From Candidatus Bathyarchaeota archaeon (GTDB taxonomy: Archaea; Thermoproteota; Bathyarchaeia; Bathyarchaeales; Bathycorpusculaceae): a stretch of DNA of 64,000 bases. The stretch lies in the NCBI GenBank assembly GCA_026014745.1, contig JAOZHS010000001.1, positions 744,001 through 808,000 on the forward strand, in the 5' to 3' direction. The notes under the pieces are model-generated. The model was not told the DNA's origin, did not search any database, and saw only the letters and a list, made by a program, of their open reading frames with translations. Shown here piece after piece: positions 49,637 to 59,826 of the stretch. Made by a program: the position numbers and the translations under genes. Each line of letters begins with the position of its first letter. Position 1 is the first letter of the stretch.

Positions 49637-50320
49637 TCACTTAATGATTGAGGAAACCACTGAAACAAGGTTATCGGCGAGGTCTTCGCATTCATCCAAT
49701 ACGTCGTCGGATTTATGCATCAACTCGCTGTAATGATAGAACTGGAGAAAATGCAGCTTAGGCGCCATTGCATACAACTTATCAAACCCCGCGTCTTTGA
49801 TGTCGTCGCCCTGCTCTTCGAGAGCTTCAATCTCTTTATGCAACTGCAAAATCGTAGGAATACTGCTATTGGTGAGCATTTTTTGCAACTTGCCAAGCAT
49901 CTGCTCCGCCAGCCCCATCAACTGTAGATAGACGCTTACCCATTCGGCTTCGGGGTGTACTGCGAATTCTTTAGCGTCTGCCTTAGCCATGCGGGTAAGC
50001 TCTCGGCTTAAGTAAAAATGCAGGTCTACTATGTCGTCGGCGTTGTGGACGCATTCGATGAGGTCATCGATTATATTGGGGCTGATGGCGCCGCTGGTTA
50101 TGTTTTCACTAAGATTTAGGGCTATCTCGTCGCATTTTTTTTCTATGCTTCGAATGGTATGCATGTTCTCGGTTAAGGCTTGGTCGTTTTGGGTGTTTTG
50201 AAACATAATTTTTAGGGTGGCGTTAGCTTCAGCTGCGTTGGTGAGGATTTGGGATAACCCGCTGAATATGTTTCGTTCGCCTAGCACCAAGATACCCTTA
50301 AAATTCTTCATCGCAATCAA
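49637..50320 (-). CDS. DUF47 (PhoU-like) phosphate-transport regulator
   Basis: A 227-residue PhoU-like helical protein. FSGLSQILTNAAEANATLKI, IEKKCDEIALNLSENITSG and VHNADDIVDLHFYLSREL are DUF47 signatures, with clusters of Asp/Glu that bind metals. It probably gates the PiT transporter encoded 7 bp downstream. It is divergent from ppdK, with about 130 bp between starts. Confidence 0.93.
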   Translation of the reverse strand: MIAMKNFKGILVLGERNIFSGLSQILTNAAEANATLKIMFQNTQNDQALTENMHTIRSIEKKCDEIALNLSENITSGAISPNIIDDLIECVHNADDIVDLHFYLSRELTRMAKADAKEFAVHPEAEWVSVYLQLMGLAEQMLGKLQKMLTNSSIPTILQLHKEIEALEEQGDDIKDAGFDKLYAMAPKLHFLQFYHYSELMHKSDDVLDECEDLADNLVSVVSSIIK

Positions 50321-50448
50321 AAGGAAAGAATTCGGCTGCCATATTAACCCTGCGAAACAGGCAGAATAGGTTTGGTTGTAGGCTTTAGTTTACAGTCACA
50401 TAACTTTATTTCACCATCCCCTGCACGTTTACGTGGGGATTTTAAGTT

Positions 50449-53283
50449 TTGATTGAACAATCAAGCCAAAGCTACGTAGAACCCATACCCCTTCAAACCA
50501 AACCCCCCGAAAAACACGTTTACCTCTTCAAAGAAGGCAACGGAAAAGACAAAAAACTCCTAGGCGGCAAAGGCGCAGGACTCTGCGAGATGACCCAAAT
50601 CGGCTTACCCGTCCCAGTTGGATTTGTGATTACCACCCAAACCTGCTTGGAATATTTTGAGCATGTCTCAAAGTTCCCCGAGGGCTTCCGCCGCGAAGTA
50701 TATGCCGCCATGGTTGAGGTCGAGAAAAGCATGAAACGGGGGTTCGGAGACGCTGACCATCCGCTTCTGGTTTCAGTGCGCAGCGGTGCAGCCATCTCGA
50801 TGCCTGGCATGATGGATACGGTGCTTAATTTAGGCTTAAATGACGTGACGGTGGAGGGGCTTATTCGGCGTAGCGGGGATGAACGGTTCGGCTGGGATTC
50901 TTATCGGCGTTTTCTCTCGCTTTTTGGCGAAATCGTACTTGGCGTGGAAGAAGAACGCTTTCATCAGGCTATGGAGGAACTCCGCAAAGAGCGCGGCGCC
51001 ACTCAAGATATCCAATTAACCGCTCAAGACATGAAAGAGCTGGTCTCAACCTTTAAGCACATCATCGAGGAGGTTACGGAAAACCCTGTACCGCAAGACC
51101 CACATCAGCAGCTTTTTATGGCAATCGAAGCAGTTTTTGCTTCTTGGAATGGCAAACGCGCCGTAGATTACCGTCGAGAATTCAAAATAACCCCAAACAT
51201 CGCCAACGGCACCGCCTGCACCGTACAAACCATGGTGTTTGGCAACATGGGCGAAAATTCCGCCACAGGCGTTGCTTTTACACGCGACCCTGGTACAGGC
51301 GAAAACGTCCTCTTCGGCGACTACCTTGACCATGCCCAAGGAGAAGACATAGTCGCCGGCATCCGAACCCCCAAACCTATTGCTGAAATGCAAAAAACCA
51401 TGCCTCAAAACTACCGTGACCTCCAAAAGGTCCGTGCAAGGCTGGAGCGCCATTTCCGTGAAGTGCAAGATATGGAATTCACCATAGAAGAGGGCAAACT
51501 CTATATGCTTCAGACTCGCAACGCCAAAATGAACGCTGCCGCCAACATAAAAACCAGCGTAGACATGGTCAACGAGGGTTTACTGGACAAAGAAGACGCG
51601 TTGCTTCGGCTTGACCCGCGTCAGCTTACGCAGTTGATGTATCGCCAAATTGACCCAACCAACACCATCACCCCCATAGCCACTGGATTGGGGGCTTCTC
51701 CAGGAGCTGCGTCAGGCGAAGCGGTGTTCGATGCAGATGAAGCTGAGCGGCAAGCTAAGGCAGGCAAAAAAGTCATCTTGGTACGTGAACAAACCAAACC
51801 CGAAGACATACACGGCTTCTTTGCTGCTCAGGGAATTTTGACGTCGGTGGGCGGCAAAACCAGCCACGCGGCTGTCGTTGCAAGGGGGATGGGTAAACCC
51901 TGCGTTTCAGGCGCTGGCGACATCAAAATTGACCAATACGAAAAAAGCGCCATCATAGGCAGCAACAAGCTTGTTGAGGGTTCAGTAATCACCATCGACG
52001 GGGCTTCGGGTAAGGTTTGGTTAGGGGAAATTCCTATGGTGGAGCCCGAAATCAGCGATGACCTGCACAGAGTGCTGGATTGGGCTGACGAGTTCCGCAG
52101 GCTCGGCGTCCGCGCAAACGCTGACACCCCCGCCGACGCTGAACGCGCGCTTACCTTTGGCGCTGAAGGGGTCGGGTTATGCCGCACCGAACGGATGTTT
52201 AACGCATCTGACCGCATTGGGCTGTTCCAGAATATGATTTTAGCCGACAACCCCGATGAACGATTAGAAGCGTTACAGAAGCTGTTGCCCCTGCAGAAAA
52301 CCGATTTTATTGCGATTCTAGCCGCGATGCAGGGGTTCCCCGTCACCATTCGCTTGCTTGACCCTCCATTGCATGAGTTTTTGCCCTGCGAAGAAACCAT
52401 CGAACGCGAAATCGAAACCCTCCAGCGATGCCAAGAATCTCTATCCAACATCTGCAGTATCCCTGAGGTGCTTCGAAGCGTAGACCCCTCCCTTGAACCT
52501 GTACTCACTAGCGGCGAACGCACGCTCTCCAACCTTGCCGAGTTGCAGTCTGAGGAACTAAAAAAGAAGATGGAGACACTCCAAAAAATCCGTATGCTAC
52601 GAGAAGTTAACCCGATGCTGGGGCACCGTGGTGTCCGATTGGGCATAACCTACCCCGAAATCTATGAGATGCAGGTTGAAGCGATTTTGTTGGCGGCGGG
52701 CGAGTTGATGAAGCAGTCGATGCCCCTGAAAGTGGAAATTTTGATTCCGCAGGTCTGCACAAGTCAAGAACTCAAACGTGTCTATGGCATGATTCGCCGC
52801 GTAGAACAACACGTCAAGGAAAAAATAGGCATCGATGTACCGTACTCGGTGGGAACCATGATAGAGGTTGTTCGGGCTTGCATGCGTGCAGGGAAGTTGG
52901 CGGAGTTGGCTGAGTTCTTCAGCTTCGGCACCAACGACCTCACACAAGCCACCTTTAGTTTCAGCCGCGAAGACGCTGAAAACAAGTTCTTGCCCTTCTA
53001 TAATGAACACAAAATCCTACAAGATAATCCCTTTGAGATTTTAGACGTGAAAGGCGTGGGGCGCTTGATGGCGATTACGGTGAAGTGGGGACGAAAAACA
53101 CGGCGCGACCTAAAAATCGGTATCTGCGGAGAACACGGCGGCGAGCCCAGCTCAGTTGAGTTCTGTCACCGCATTAAACTCAACTACGTAAGCTGCTCGC
53201 CTTATCGGGTGCCGGTGGCGCGGTTGGCGGCGGCGCAAGCCAGCATCAAAGAGAAGAGAGGCATCTTGAAACCCTACAAGTAA
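50449..53283 (+). CDS. ppdK: Pyruvate, phosphate dikinase
   Basis: A 944-residue PPDK, interconverting pyruvate and phosphoenolpyruvate with ATP and phosphate. The N-terminal ATP-grasp domain has LLGGKGAGLCEMTQIGLPV and SVRSGAAISMPGMMDTVLNL. The phosphohistidine domain has TSVGGKTSHAAVVARGMGKP. The C-terminal PEP-binding barrel contains FSFGTNDLTQATF and GICGEHGGEPSS. All three domains are complete; the length is slightly above the usual 870-900 because of an N-terminal extension of about 25 residues. The TTG start at 50449 is short of a strong ribosome site. Serves gluconeogenesis or acetate use. Confidence 0.97.
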   Translation: MIEQSSQSYVEPIPLQTKPPEKHVYLFKEGNGKDKKLLGGKGAGLCEMTQIGLPVPVGFVITTQTCLEYFEHVSKFPEGFRREVYAAMVEVEKSMKRGFGDADHPLLVSVRSGAAISMPGMMDTVLNLGLNDVTVEGLIRRSGDERFGWDSYRRFLSLFGEIVLGVEEERFHQAMEELRKERGATQDIQLTAQDMKELVSTFKHIIEEVTENPVPQDPHQQLFMAIEAVFASWNGKRAVDYRREFKITPNIANGTACTVQTMVFGNMGENSATGVAFTRDPGTGENVLFGDYLDHAQGEDIVAGIRTPKPIAEMQKTMPQNYRDLQKVRARLERHFREVQDMEFTIEEGKLYMLQTRNAKMNAAANIKTSVDMVNEGLLDKEDALLRLDPRQLTQLMYRQIDPTNTITPIATGLGASPGAASGEAVFDADEAERQAKAGKKVILVREQTKPEDIHGFFAAQGILTSVGGKTSHAAVVARGMGKPCVSGAGDIKIDQYEKSAIIGSNKLVEGSVITIDGASGKVWLGEIPMVEPEISDDLHRVLDWADEFRRLGVRANADTPADAERALTFGAEGVGLCRTERMFNASDRIGLFQNMILADNPDERLEALQKLLPLQKTDFIAILAAMQGFPVTIRLLDPPLHEFLPCEETIEREIETLQRCQESLSNICSIPEVLRSVDPSLEPVLTSGERTLSNLAELQSEELKKKMETLQKIRMLREVNPMLGHRGVRLGITYPEIYEMQVEAILLAAGELMKQSMPLKVEILIPQVCTSQELKRVYGMIRRVEQHVKEKIGIDVPYSVGTMIEVVRACMRAGKLAELAEFFSFGTNDLTQATFSFSREDAENKFLPFYNEHKILQDNPFEILDVKGVGRLMAITVKWGRKTRRDLKIGICGEHGGEPSSVEFCHRIKLNYVSCSPYRVPVARLAAAQASIKEKRGILKPYK

Positions 53284-53399
53284 CCCCCAAGTCATCTCAT
53301 ACGCTCACTTTTTTTATGCAGTGATTTCCTAAAAGGTGATCGGGTTAGCGGCAACTTCTTAAACTAAACACAGCTACCTAACTAAAACGGAGAAAAACC

Positions 53400-54908
53400 A
53401 TGTCCCTAACCCACCAAGAACCAACCGACCCCAACTCCTCCAACTCAGAGTTTGACTGTGACGTACTCGTGGTCGGCGCAGGCTCTGCAGGAGCAACCGC
53501 CGCCTACTATTTGGCTAATTCCGGTTTAAACGTGCTAGTTTTGGACCAAGCTCGAACTCGTGTAAAAATAAGTGACGATTTCCTAAGCCCCGGCGCCCTA
53601 AAAGAACTCTATGCTCTCGGCATCACGAGCACCCCTGCGGTTAAAGAAGCCCACGTCATAGACTGCGCCACCATATACTTGAGTGGGGAACCGTTGGCTT
53701 CAGGTTTGTTCCCTGACGTTGAGGATTTGCCACGGTATGCCTATGTAGTTTCGCGGAAGGTTTTGGATGGCTTGGTTGTGAAGGTTGCTATGCGGGTGGG
53801 CGCGAAGGTTTTGGAGGGTTACCAAGTCACTGGTTACAGCGTGGACGCGACAGGTGTAAAAGTTAATGCATCCACCTCGAAGGGGACGCAGAGTTTTCGG
53901 TGTCGGCTCTTGATTGGTGCCGATGGATGCAACTCTGTGGTTGCTGGTCTGCTCTGCGGTGAAAGCACAAAAAAGCTAAAGGCTATGGCTGCACGCGGCT
54001 ACTTCAAGGATGTAGCTGGGTTGCCTAATGAGGCCAACGTGTTTTATGGCGCGGATTCTATGCCTGGGTATAGCTGGTTATTTCCAAGCGGCAAAACCGA
54101 AGCCAACGTCGGCGTAGGCATAATCCTTGACGCGAAACCCCAACCAGAAAACCCCAAAGACCTACTTCTCAAGCTTATTCAAACCGACGCAGGCATGAAA
54201 CGGCGACTCGAAAATGCCCGACTAAAAGGCGACATAGAGGTGTTCACCTTTACATTACCCAATGGATCCTTAAAGCTGGTAGGAAACAGGGTTCTGTTGG
54301 TGGGGGAAGCAGCGGGTCTTGCGAACCCCTATAACGGCGAAACTCTTCAGATGGCTCTGAAAAGTGGGCGCTGGGCAGCCCAAACTGTCCAATCATGCCA
54401 AGGCAACTACTCCGCTCAAGCGCTGTCTGCTTACGAGAAGCAGGTGGTGAACGAGTTTGGTTACGGTTTTGAAGCAGGGGCTTTGATGCTGGGAATGCTG
54501 CTCAACCGCAACCACACCCCCATAGGACTGCATTGGCTAAACATGATGGGTGAAAAAAGCCGAGGCGACCCCGCATATGCACGCTTAACCAGCGGTATCC
54601 TCTCTGGAATGATTTTTCCCAACCAAAAAGAAACTGCCCAAGCCATAATAGGAATGCTTGAAACGGCTGCCTTATCAATGGGTGTATCAACGGTTAAGAA
54701 TATCCTAGGAGCCCCCGCCAAGCTGCCCCAAGCAGCGGAGAACCTAATCCAAACGGGCTTTGCGGTTGCAGAGGTTGTGATCCGTAACCCTTTTGCGGCG
54801 TTGTTTTTAGGATTGGATGCAACCGCGAATTTGGCGGGTTCAGCTGCGTCAGCCGCTAAGCAAACAGTTGAGGATAAACAGAAACCCAAAACAGAGCCTC
54901 AAACATAA
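53400..54908 (+). CDS. Geranylgeranyl reductase family flavoprotein
   Basis: A 502-residue FAD-dependent oxidoreductase. The dinucleotide fold starts VLVVGAGSAGATAAYYLANS. LIGADGCNSVVAGLL is the second FAD motif, and VLLVGEAAGLANPYNGETLQ, a hallmark of the family, follows. It should reduce the isoprenoid chains of archaeal lipids or of menaquinone. The C-terminal 130 residues (AGALMLGMLLNR to TEPQT) form a longer than usual hydrophobic/helical extension that may bind the membrane. A possible ribosome site GGAGAAAAACC precedes the ATG. Confidence 0.92.
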   Translation: MSLTHQEPTDPNSSNSEFDCDVLVVGAGSAGATAAYYLANSGLNVLVLDQARTRVKISDDFLSPGALKELYALGITSTPAVKEAHVIDCATIYLSGEPLASGLFPDVEDLPRYAYVVSRKVLDGLVVKVAMRVGAKVLEGYQVTGYSVDATGVKVNASTSKGTQSFRCRLLIGADGCNSVVAGLLCGESTKKLKAMAARGYFKDVAGLPNEANVFYGADSMPGYSWLFPSGKTEANVGVGIILDAKPQPENPKDLLLKLIQTDAGMKRRLENARLKGDIEVFTFTLPNGSLKLVGNRVLLVGEAAGLANPYNGETLQMALKSGRWAAQTVQSCQGNYSAQALSAYEKQVVNEFGYGFEAGALMLGMLLNRNHTPIGLHWLNMMGEKSRGDPAYARLTSGILSGMIFPNQKETAQAIIGMLETAALSMGVSTVKNILGAPAKLPQAAENLIQTGFAVAEVVIRNPFAALFLGLDATANLAGSAASAAKQTVEDKQKPKTEPQT

Positions 54909-54985
54909 AATCGCCTAGCTTATTGAAGAAATAAAAAATTTGTTTGTTGCGAGAGAGCCAAGCAGGTTGGTTATTGCGGCTAAGT

Positions 54986-55321
54986 CTATAGCTGTAACCA
55001 GAGCAATATACCCATAATTAAGCCGTAGATTGCCAGAGCTTCAGCCAACGCAACAATCAGGAAGCTTCGGAAGAAGGTTTCAGGTTTCTCTGCTAAGGCA
55101 CTGATTGCGGCGCTTCCAGCAGAAGAGATTGCGAGTCCAGCAGCAATACTTGGAACGCTAATGGCTACGGCGGCGCTGACGGCGATGGCGATTCTGTCGT
55201 TTCCACCGGCGGTTGTGGTGGTTTGGTTCTGTACCGTTTGGACGGTTACTGCAGCGGCAAAGCCCATGAGAGGTAAAAGTACTAGCGGTAGTATAACAAA
55301 TAACAACAGTTTTGGTTTCAT
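54986..55321 (-). CDS. atpK: A-type ATP synthase subunit K (proteolipid c ring)
   Basis: A 111-residue proteolipid. An N-terminal hydrophobic leader (about 4-24, LLLFVILPLVLLPLMGFAA) is followed by a polar linker with Thr/Asn (TVQNQTTTTAGGNDR) and then a two-helix hairpin: VSAAVAISVPSIAAGLAISS, and FLIVALAEALAIYGLIMGIL, whose Glu in LAEAL is the ion-binding carboxylate. The leader may be a removed signal or a third helix. ATG at 55321 follows GGAG. It lies at the distal end of the cluster, after uspA and the small coiled-coil gene. Confidence 0.92.
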   Translation of the reverse strand: MKPKLLLFVILPLVLLPLMGFAAAVTVQTVQNQTTTTAGGNDRIAIAVSAAVAISVPSIAAGLAISSAGSAAISALAEKPETFFRSFLIVALAEALAIYGLIMGILLWLQL

Positions 55322-55389
55322 TGTTATGTTTACTCCATTAACAAGGCACACGTCGAGTTACCTATTTAACTTTTTCTTAGTTACCGCTT

Positions 55390-55557
55390 TCACGTTTCAT
55401 CTGATGATGACTGAAGTAGAGTTTGATAGATCAAATTCGCTTGATTTTTTAATGCCTCGAGGTTTTGTCGTATTTTTTGGATTTCTTCTTGGGCGGTCTG
55501 TTCTACTTTCAAATTAAGCCCGTTGTAGTCAGCATCCAGTTTATCTTTGGCACTCAC
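55390..55557 (-). CDS. Small coiled-coil protein in ATPase cluster, 55 aa
   Basis: A 55-residue, mostly helical protein starting at GTG 55557 (SAKDKLDADYNGLNLKVEQT). Heptad-like spacing of Leu, Ile and Val (for example EEIQKIRQNLEALKNQANLI) predicts a coiled coil. It lies between uspA and atpK on the same strand, 13 bp after uspA. No family is recognised. It might be a stalk- or ring-associated small subunit, but there is no direct evidence. Confidence 0.55.
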   Translation of the reverse strand: MSAKDKLDADYNGLNLKVEQTAQEEIQKIRQNLEALKNQANLIYQTLLQSSSDET

Positions 55558-55570
55558 TGCAATCAACCAA

Positions 55571-56014
55571 TCATTTTACGACTAGCACAGGGCAATGTGC
55601 ATATTCGATGACGCGTTCGGCGACGCTGCCCATCAAGATGCGATCGGATCCTCGATGTCCATAGGTGCCCATTACAATCATATCCATGTTCAAACCGTTG
55701 GCTAAATGCACAATCTGCTCGAACGGTCTACCCTTCACGATTATTGATGTCGCTTTTACGCCTGCCTTCTCAGCTAATGTCATGAGGTAGTTGATGTAGC
55801 GTTGTCCGTCTTCTTTGAGTTCCCGTTCAATGTTTTCTCGCTCAGCCAATTTGCTGAAGCGGTCAAGGACGACTTCGTCGATGACGTAGACAAAGGTCAC
55901 TTGAGCGTCGTGGTTTTTTGCTATGCCTAGAGCGTATTCAGCGGAGTGTACGCTATAGTCGGATCCGTCGGTGGGGCTTAAGATTTTTTTTATGGTTTCA
56001 GCACTGAACTTCAT
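55571..56014 (-). CDS. Universal stress protein (UspA family)
   Basis: A 147-residue UspA domain. ILSPTDGSDYSVHSAEYAL is the N-terminal strand-helix, and the ATP-binding motif GTYGHRGSDRILMGSVAERV near the C-terminus is of the nucleotide-binding subclass. It sits between atpD (1-bp spacer) and the small coiled-coil gene, within the ATPase operon. Whether it regulates the enzyme or simply travels with it is unknown. Confidence 0.93.
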   Translation of the reverse strand: MKFSAETIKKILSPTDGSDYSVHSAEYALGIAKNHDAQVTFVYVIDEVVLDRFSKLAERENIERELKEDGQRYINYLMTLAEKAGVKATSIIVKGRPFEQIVHLANGLNMDMIVMGTYGHRGSDRILMGSVAERVIEYAHCPVLVVK

Positions 56015-56015
56015 T

Positions 56016-56642
56016 TTACTTCTCCCTGATTACTTTTTTAATAATTTTGGTACGAACAAACTCTTCGCGGTCCTTCTCCTCAAGTACCTGCTCAATCCAT
56101 TTTTTGGTGTTGCGATACTTGGGGATCAAAACGTGGTTTAAGGCGTTGACGCGGCGCTGTGTTCGACGTACGTCGTTGGCGATTTGAAAAGTGGTTCCTT
56201 CGGCGCGGGCCAAATCCGCAAGTAATCCTAGAACGCTGTGGAATTGTTTAAACGCTTTGTCCAGTTGAGCACTTGTGCTTGCAAAACCGTAGTCGGGTTT
56301 GGCGTTAAAGTCACCTTGAAACTCAACTGAGGGCACCGTGACGCCCATAATACTGCGGTAATCAATGAGGTAGTTAGCTTCTGTTGTTGAACCCAACGCG
56401 GCATTTGCCACGGCCTCCGAACCCCGCACCATATTTGCTTCCTTTAAGCTCTCATAGGCACGCATAAGCTCCACCAAAAGGTCGTCTCGTGCATGTTCCG
56501 CATCATAAATGCTGTTACGCAACTCCCGTAGGAGGATGTCGCGTTTGCGTTCCAGCACTTCTCGTCCTGATTCGGCTAGGTTAAGGGTTTTTTTGGTTTG
56601 AATCAGGTTGATGCGGGTGGGGCTTATGTTTTCGGTGGACAC
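56016..56642 (-). CDS. atpD: A-type ATP synthase subunit D
   Basis: A 208-residue subunit D, the central rotor shaft. It is a long coiled coil at both ends: PTRINLIQTKKTLNLAESGR then REVLERKRDILLRELRN, and NDVRRTQRRVNALNHVLIPK near the C-terminus. It couples the A3B3 head to the membrane ring. It follows atpB by 2 bp and precedes uspA by 1 bp. Confidence 0.96.
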   Translation of the reverse strand: MSTENISPTRINLIQTKKTLNLAESGREVLERKRDILLRELRNSIYDAEHARDDLLVELMRAYESLKEANMVRGSEAVANAALGSTTEANYLIDYRSIMGVTVPSVEFQGDFNAKPDYGFASTSAQLDKAFKQFHSVLGLLADLARAEGTTFQIANDVRRTQRRVNALNHVLIPKYRNTKKWIEQVLEEKDREEFVRTKIIKKVIREK

Positions 56643-56644
56643 TC

Positions 56645-58045
56645 TTAGCGGACCTCGCTTGCAAATTTGGGATAGTATTTTTGGATGTATTCGGGTTTGA
56701 TGCTGGTTAATTCTTCTTCAGGCAAAATCGAGAGGGCGTCCCATGCGATGGCAAGGGTTTCTTCGATGCTGCGGTTCTCGTTTCTGCCTTGGTTGATGAG
56801 GGTTTTCTCAAACGCTTCGCCGAAGCGCAGATACTCTTTGTCGCGGATTCCTAGGCCTTCCTCGCCGATGATGGTGGCTAAGGATTTGACGGCGTTGTAC
56901 TGGGCGTAGGCGCTGTAGAGTTGGCTGGAGACGCTGGCATGGTCCTCGCGGGTGCTGCCTTTGCCAATGCCGTCTTTCATGAGGCGGCTAAGGCTGGTGG
57001 AGATGTAGATAGGCGGGTAGATGCCCTGCTTTTCAAGTGAGCGCGACAGCACGATTTGTCCTTCGGTGATGTAGCCAGTTAAGTCAGGGATGGGGTGAGT
57101 TATGTCGTCGTTGGGCATGGTTAAGATGGGCATCTGGGTGATGCTGCCCTTTTTGCCTTTAATACGTCCAGCGCGTTCGTAGAGGCTTGCTAAGTCGCTG
57201 TACATGTAGCCGGGGTAGCCTTTGCGGCTGGGCACTTCTTCCATAGATGCGCTGACTTCTCGGAGCGCCTCACAGTAGTTAGTCATGTCAGTTAACAAGA
57301 CCAGTACATGGCGGTCTTGGTCGTAAGCCAAATATTCCGCTAACGTCAAGCCCGCACGTGGAGTGATTATGCGTTCCACAGGGGGGTCTTCGGCGAGGTT
57401 AAGAAACATCGCGACGTTTTTGATGGCGCCGGTTTCTTCAAAGCTCTTCTGGAAAAACGCTGCGTCATCATGTTCAAGCCCCATGGCGATGAAGACAATG
57501 TTGAAGTCTTCGCCACCGCTGCGAATCTGGGCTTGCCGCACAATCTGCGCTGCCAATTCGTTATGGGATAAGCCGGGACCGCTAAACACTGGGAGTTTTT
57601 GTCCTCGGACAAGGCTGGTTAAGCCGTCGATGGCGGATATGCCTGTTTGGATGAATTCTTTGGGGTATTCACGTGAGACGGGGTTTAGGGGGTAGCCGTT
57701 GACATCGCGTTTTTCTTCAGTGAAAAAGCGTGGGTGGCCGTCGATGGGTTCGCCGAAGCTGTTCATGACGCGCCCCAGCATTTCTGTGGAGACGGGAACT
57801 TCGAGCGAGCGACCCAAGAAGCGGGTGCGCGTCTCGGAAGGGGACAACCCTGTGGTGCCTTCAAAAACCTGTACCGTTACGGCTTTCTGAGTGACTTGTG
57901 TGACTTTGCCAAGCCTGGTTTCGCCTCTCTGTGTCTTGACTGCAACGAGTTCGTCGTAGGCGACGTTTTGCACGTTTTCTACCACGATGATGGGTCCTGA
58001 GATGGATGCGACGCCTTTGTATTCTAAACCTGAACCTGTAACCAT
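56645..58045 (-). CDS. atpB: A-type ATP synthase subunit B
   Basis: A 466-residue non-catalytic B subunit. [20 protein letters not shown] starts the N-terminal barrel. [20 protein letters not shown] sits at the degenerate P-loop position, and [20 protein letters not shown] is a family signature. TGSGLEY begins the protein. It lies between atpA and atpD in one leftward operon. Confidence 0.97.
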   Translation of the reverse strand: MVTGSGLEYKGVASISGPIIVVENVQNVAYDELVAVKTQRGETRLGKVTQVTQKAVTVQVFEGTTGLSPSETRTRFLGRSLEVPVSTEMLGRVMNSFGEPIDGHPRFFTEEKRDVNGYPLNPVSREYPKEFIQTGISAIDGLTSLVRGQKLPVFSGPGLSHNELAAQIVRQAQIRSGGEDFNIVFIAMGLEHDDAAFFQKSFEETGAIKNVAMFLNLAEDPPVERIITPRAGLTLAEYLAYDQDRHVLVLLTDMTNYCEALREVSASMEEVPSRKGYPGYMYSDLASLYERAGRIKGKKGSITQMPILTMPNDDITHPIPDLTGYITEGQIVLSRSLEKQGIYPPIYISTSLSRLMKDGIGKGSTREDHASVSSQLYSAYAQYNAVKSLATIIGEEGLGIRDKEYLRFGEAFEKTLINQGRNENRSIEETLAIAWDALSILPEEELTSIKPEYIQKYYPKFASEVR

Positions 58046-58051
58046 AGCAAT

Positions 58052-59824
58052 CTACCTCAATGCTGCCTCCAGCATGCCAAAACTCTCGCTCATACGCTGA
58101 TCTAACTCATCTAGCAACGCAATTTTGTCGTTGGGTATGGCTGTTTTCATACGCATGATTTCCTCGGTTATGGGTAACTCTGAGATTTTGAAGATGGGCG
58201 TACCTTTGTTAACGACTTTTTCGGCTAAATGGTGGAAGTCCACGATGATTTTAAGCATTTTAAACTGCTTCTGCGGGGAACAATACGTGTCAATGGGGTC
58301 AAGCGCGTTTTGTTGGAGGATGGCTACGCGGATGATGCGTGCGGTTTCCAGCACAAGACGTTGCTTGTCAGGTAGCGCTTCGGGGCCGACGAGTTTAACG
58401 ATGTTTTTGAGGTCGTCTTCCTGTTGGAGGATGCGCATGGCTTCTTCGCGGTAGCTGTTCCATTCTTTATCGACGTTGTCATGCCACCAACCAGCGAGGT
58501 CTTTGATGTAACCGCTGTAACTCTGCATCCAGTTAATGGAGGGGTAGTGGCGTGCGTCGGCGAGTTCGGCATCTAACGCCCAGAACACGCGCGTGAAGCG
58601 TTTAGTATGTTGGGTGACGGGTTCGGAGAAGTCGCCGCCTGGAGGCGAAACTGCGCCGATGGCACAGATGGAGCCTACACGTTTTTCGGCGCCGAGGGTT
58701 TCGACGACGCCAGTGCGTTCGTAGAATTCGGCGAGGCGGCTGGGTAAGTAGCTGGGGAAGCCTTCCTCAGCGGGCATTTCCTCGAGCCGACCTGAAACTT
58801 CGCGCAGCGCTTCGGCCCATCGGCTAGTGGAGTCCGCCATTAACGCGACGGCGTAGCCCATGTCACGGAAGTATTCGGCTATAGCGATGCCCGTGTAGAT
58901 GCTGGCTTCACGAGCAGACACAGGCATGTTGCTAGTGTTTGCCACGAGAATGGTGCGTTCCATTAGGGGGCGTCCTGTTGTCGGGTCAATTAGTTTGGGG
59001 AAGGAGTCGAGTACATCGACCATTTCGTTGCCGCGTTCTCCGCAGCCCACGTAGATTATGATATTGGCGTCGGACCATTTGGCGAGTTGCTGTTGGGTGA
59101 TGGTTTTGCCTGAGCCGAAGGGTCCGGGGATGGCGGCGCTTCCGCCTTTAGCTATGGGGAAGAAAGTATCGATGACGCGTTGCCCCGTGATAAGAGGTGT
59201 AGAGGCGAATAGTCGTCGGCTGTGCGGACGAGGCATGCGAACAGGCCACTTCTGTAACATGCTGAGCTCCGTTTTGGTGCCGTTACCTCCCTCGATGGCG
59301 GCGATAGCGTCGGTTATTGTGTAGTCGCCTTCAGGGGCAAGCTTAACCAGTTTGCCCTGTGTGCCCACGGGAACCATAATAAGGTGGTCAAGTAGCTCTG
59401 TTTCCTGCACGACTCCAAGTACGTCGCCGCTTTGAAGGATGCTGCCGACTTGAGCCCGGGGAGTAAAATGCCATTTTTTTGTCCGAGAAAGCGGGGTGAC
59501 ACCGCTGGCTTGCTTTATGAATGCGCCAGTTACCGTTTCAAGTTCTTGCAACGGACGCTGAATGCCGTCAAAGACGTTACCTATCATGCCGGGGGCTAAC
59601 TCGACGGAAAGCGGGCTGCCCGTACCGTTAACGGGCTCGTTTAGTTTTAAACCTGAAGTATTTTGGTAGACTTGAATGGTGGCGTGTTCGCCTTCTAGGC
59701 GGATGATTTCGCCGATTAAGCGGTCATTTCCTACTTCGACCATTTCATGCATGACTGCTTGGTGCATGCCTTGGGCTTCGACGACGGGTCCAGCTACGCG
59801 GATTACGCTTCCTTGAATGGGCAT
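58052..59824 (-). CDS. atpA: A-type ATP synthase catalytic subunit A
   Basis: A 590-residue catalytic A subunit. The Walker A motif is GPFGSGKTITQQQLAKWSDA. SIYTGIAIAEYFRDMGYAVA and ADSTSRWAEALREVSGRLEE are catalytic-core signatures. The non-homologous region (about 90-200, HFTPRAQVGSILQSGDVLGV) is the A-type insertion that blocks the V-type inhibitor. Start ATG 59824. Confidence 0.97.
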   Translation of the reverse strand: MPIQGSVIRVAGPVVEAQGMHQAVMHEMVEVGNDRLIGEIIRLEGEHATIQVYQNTSGLKLNEPVNGTGSPLSVELAPGMIGNVFDGIQRPLQELETVTGAFIKQASGVTPLSRTKKWHFTPRAQVGSILQSGDVLGVVQETELLDHLIMVPVGTQGKLVKLAPEGDYTITDAIAAIEGGNGTKTELSMLQKWPVRMPRPHSRRLFASTPLITGQRVIDTFFPIAKGGSAAIPGPFGSGKTITQQQLAKWSDANIIIYVGCGERGNEMVDVLDSFPKLIDPTTGRPLMERTILVANTSNMPVSAREASIYTGIAIAEYFRDMGYAVALMADSTSRWAEALREVSGRLEEMPAEEGFPSYLPSRLAEFYERTGVVETLGAEKRVGSICAIGAVSPPGGDFSEPVTQHTKRFTRVFWALDAELADARHYPSINWMQSYSGYIKDLAGWWHDNVDKEWNSYREEAMRILQQEDDLKNIVKLVGPEALPDKQRLVLETARIIRVAILQQNALDPIDTYCSPQKQFKMLKIIVDFHHLAEKVVNKGTPIFKISELPITEEIMRMKTAIPNDKIALLDELDQRMSESFGMLEAALR

Positions 59825-59826
59825 TT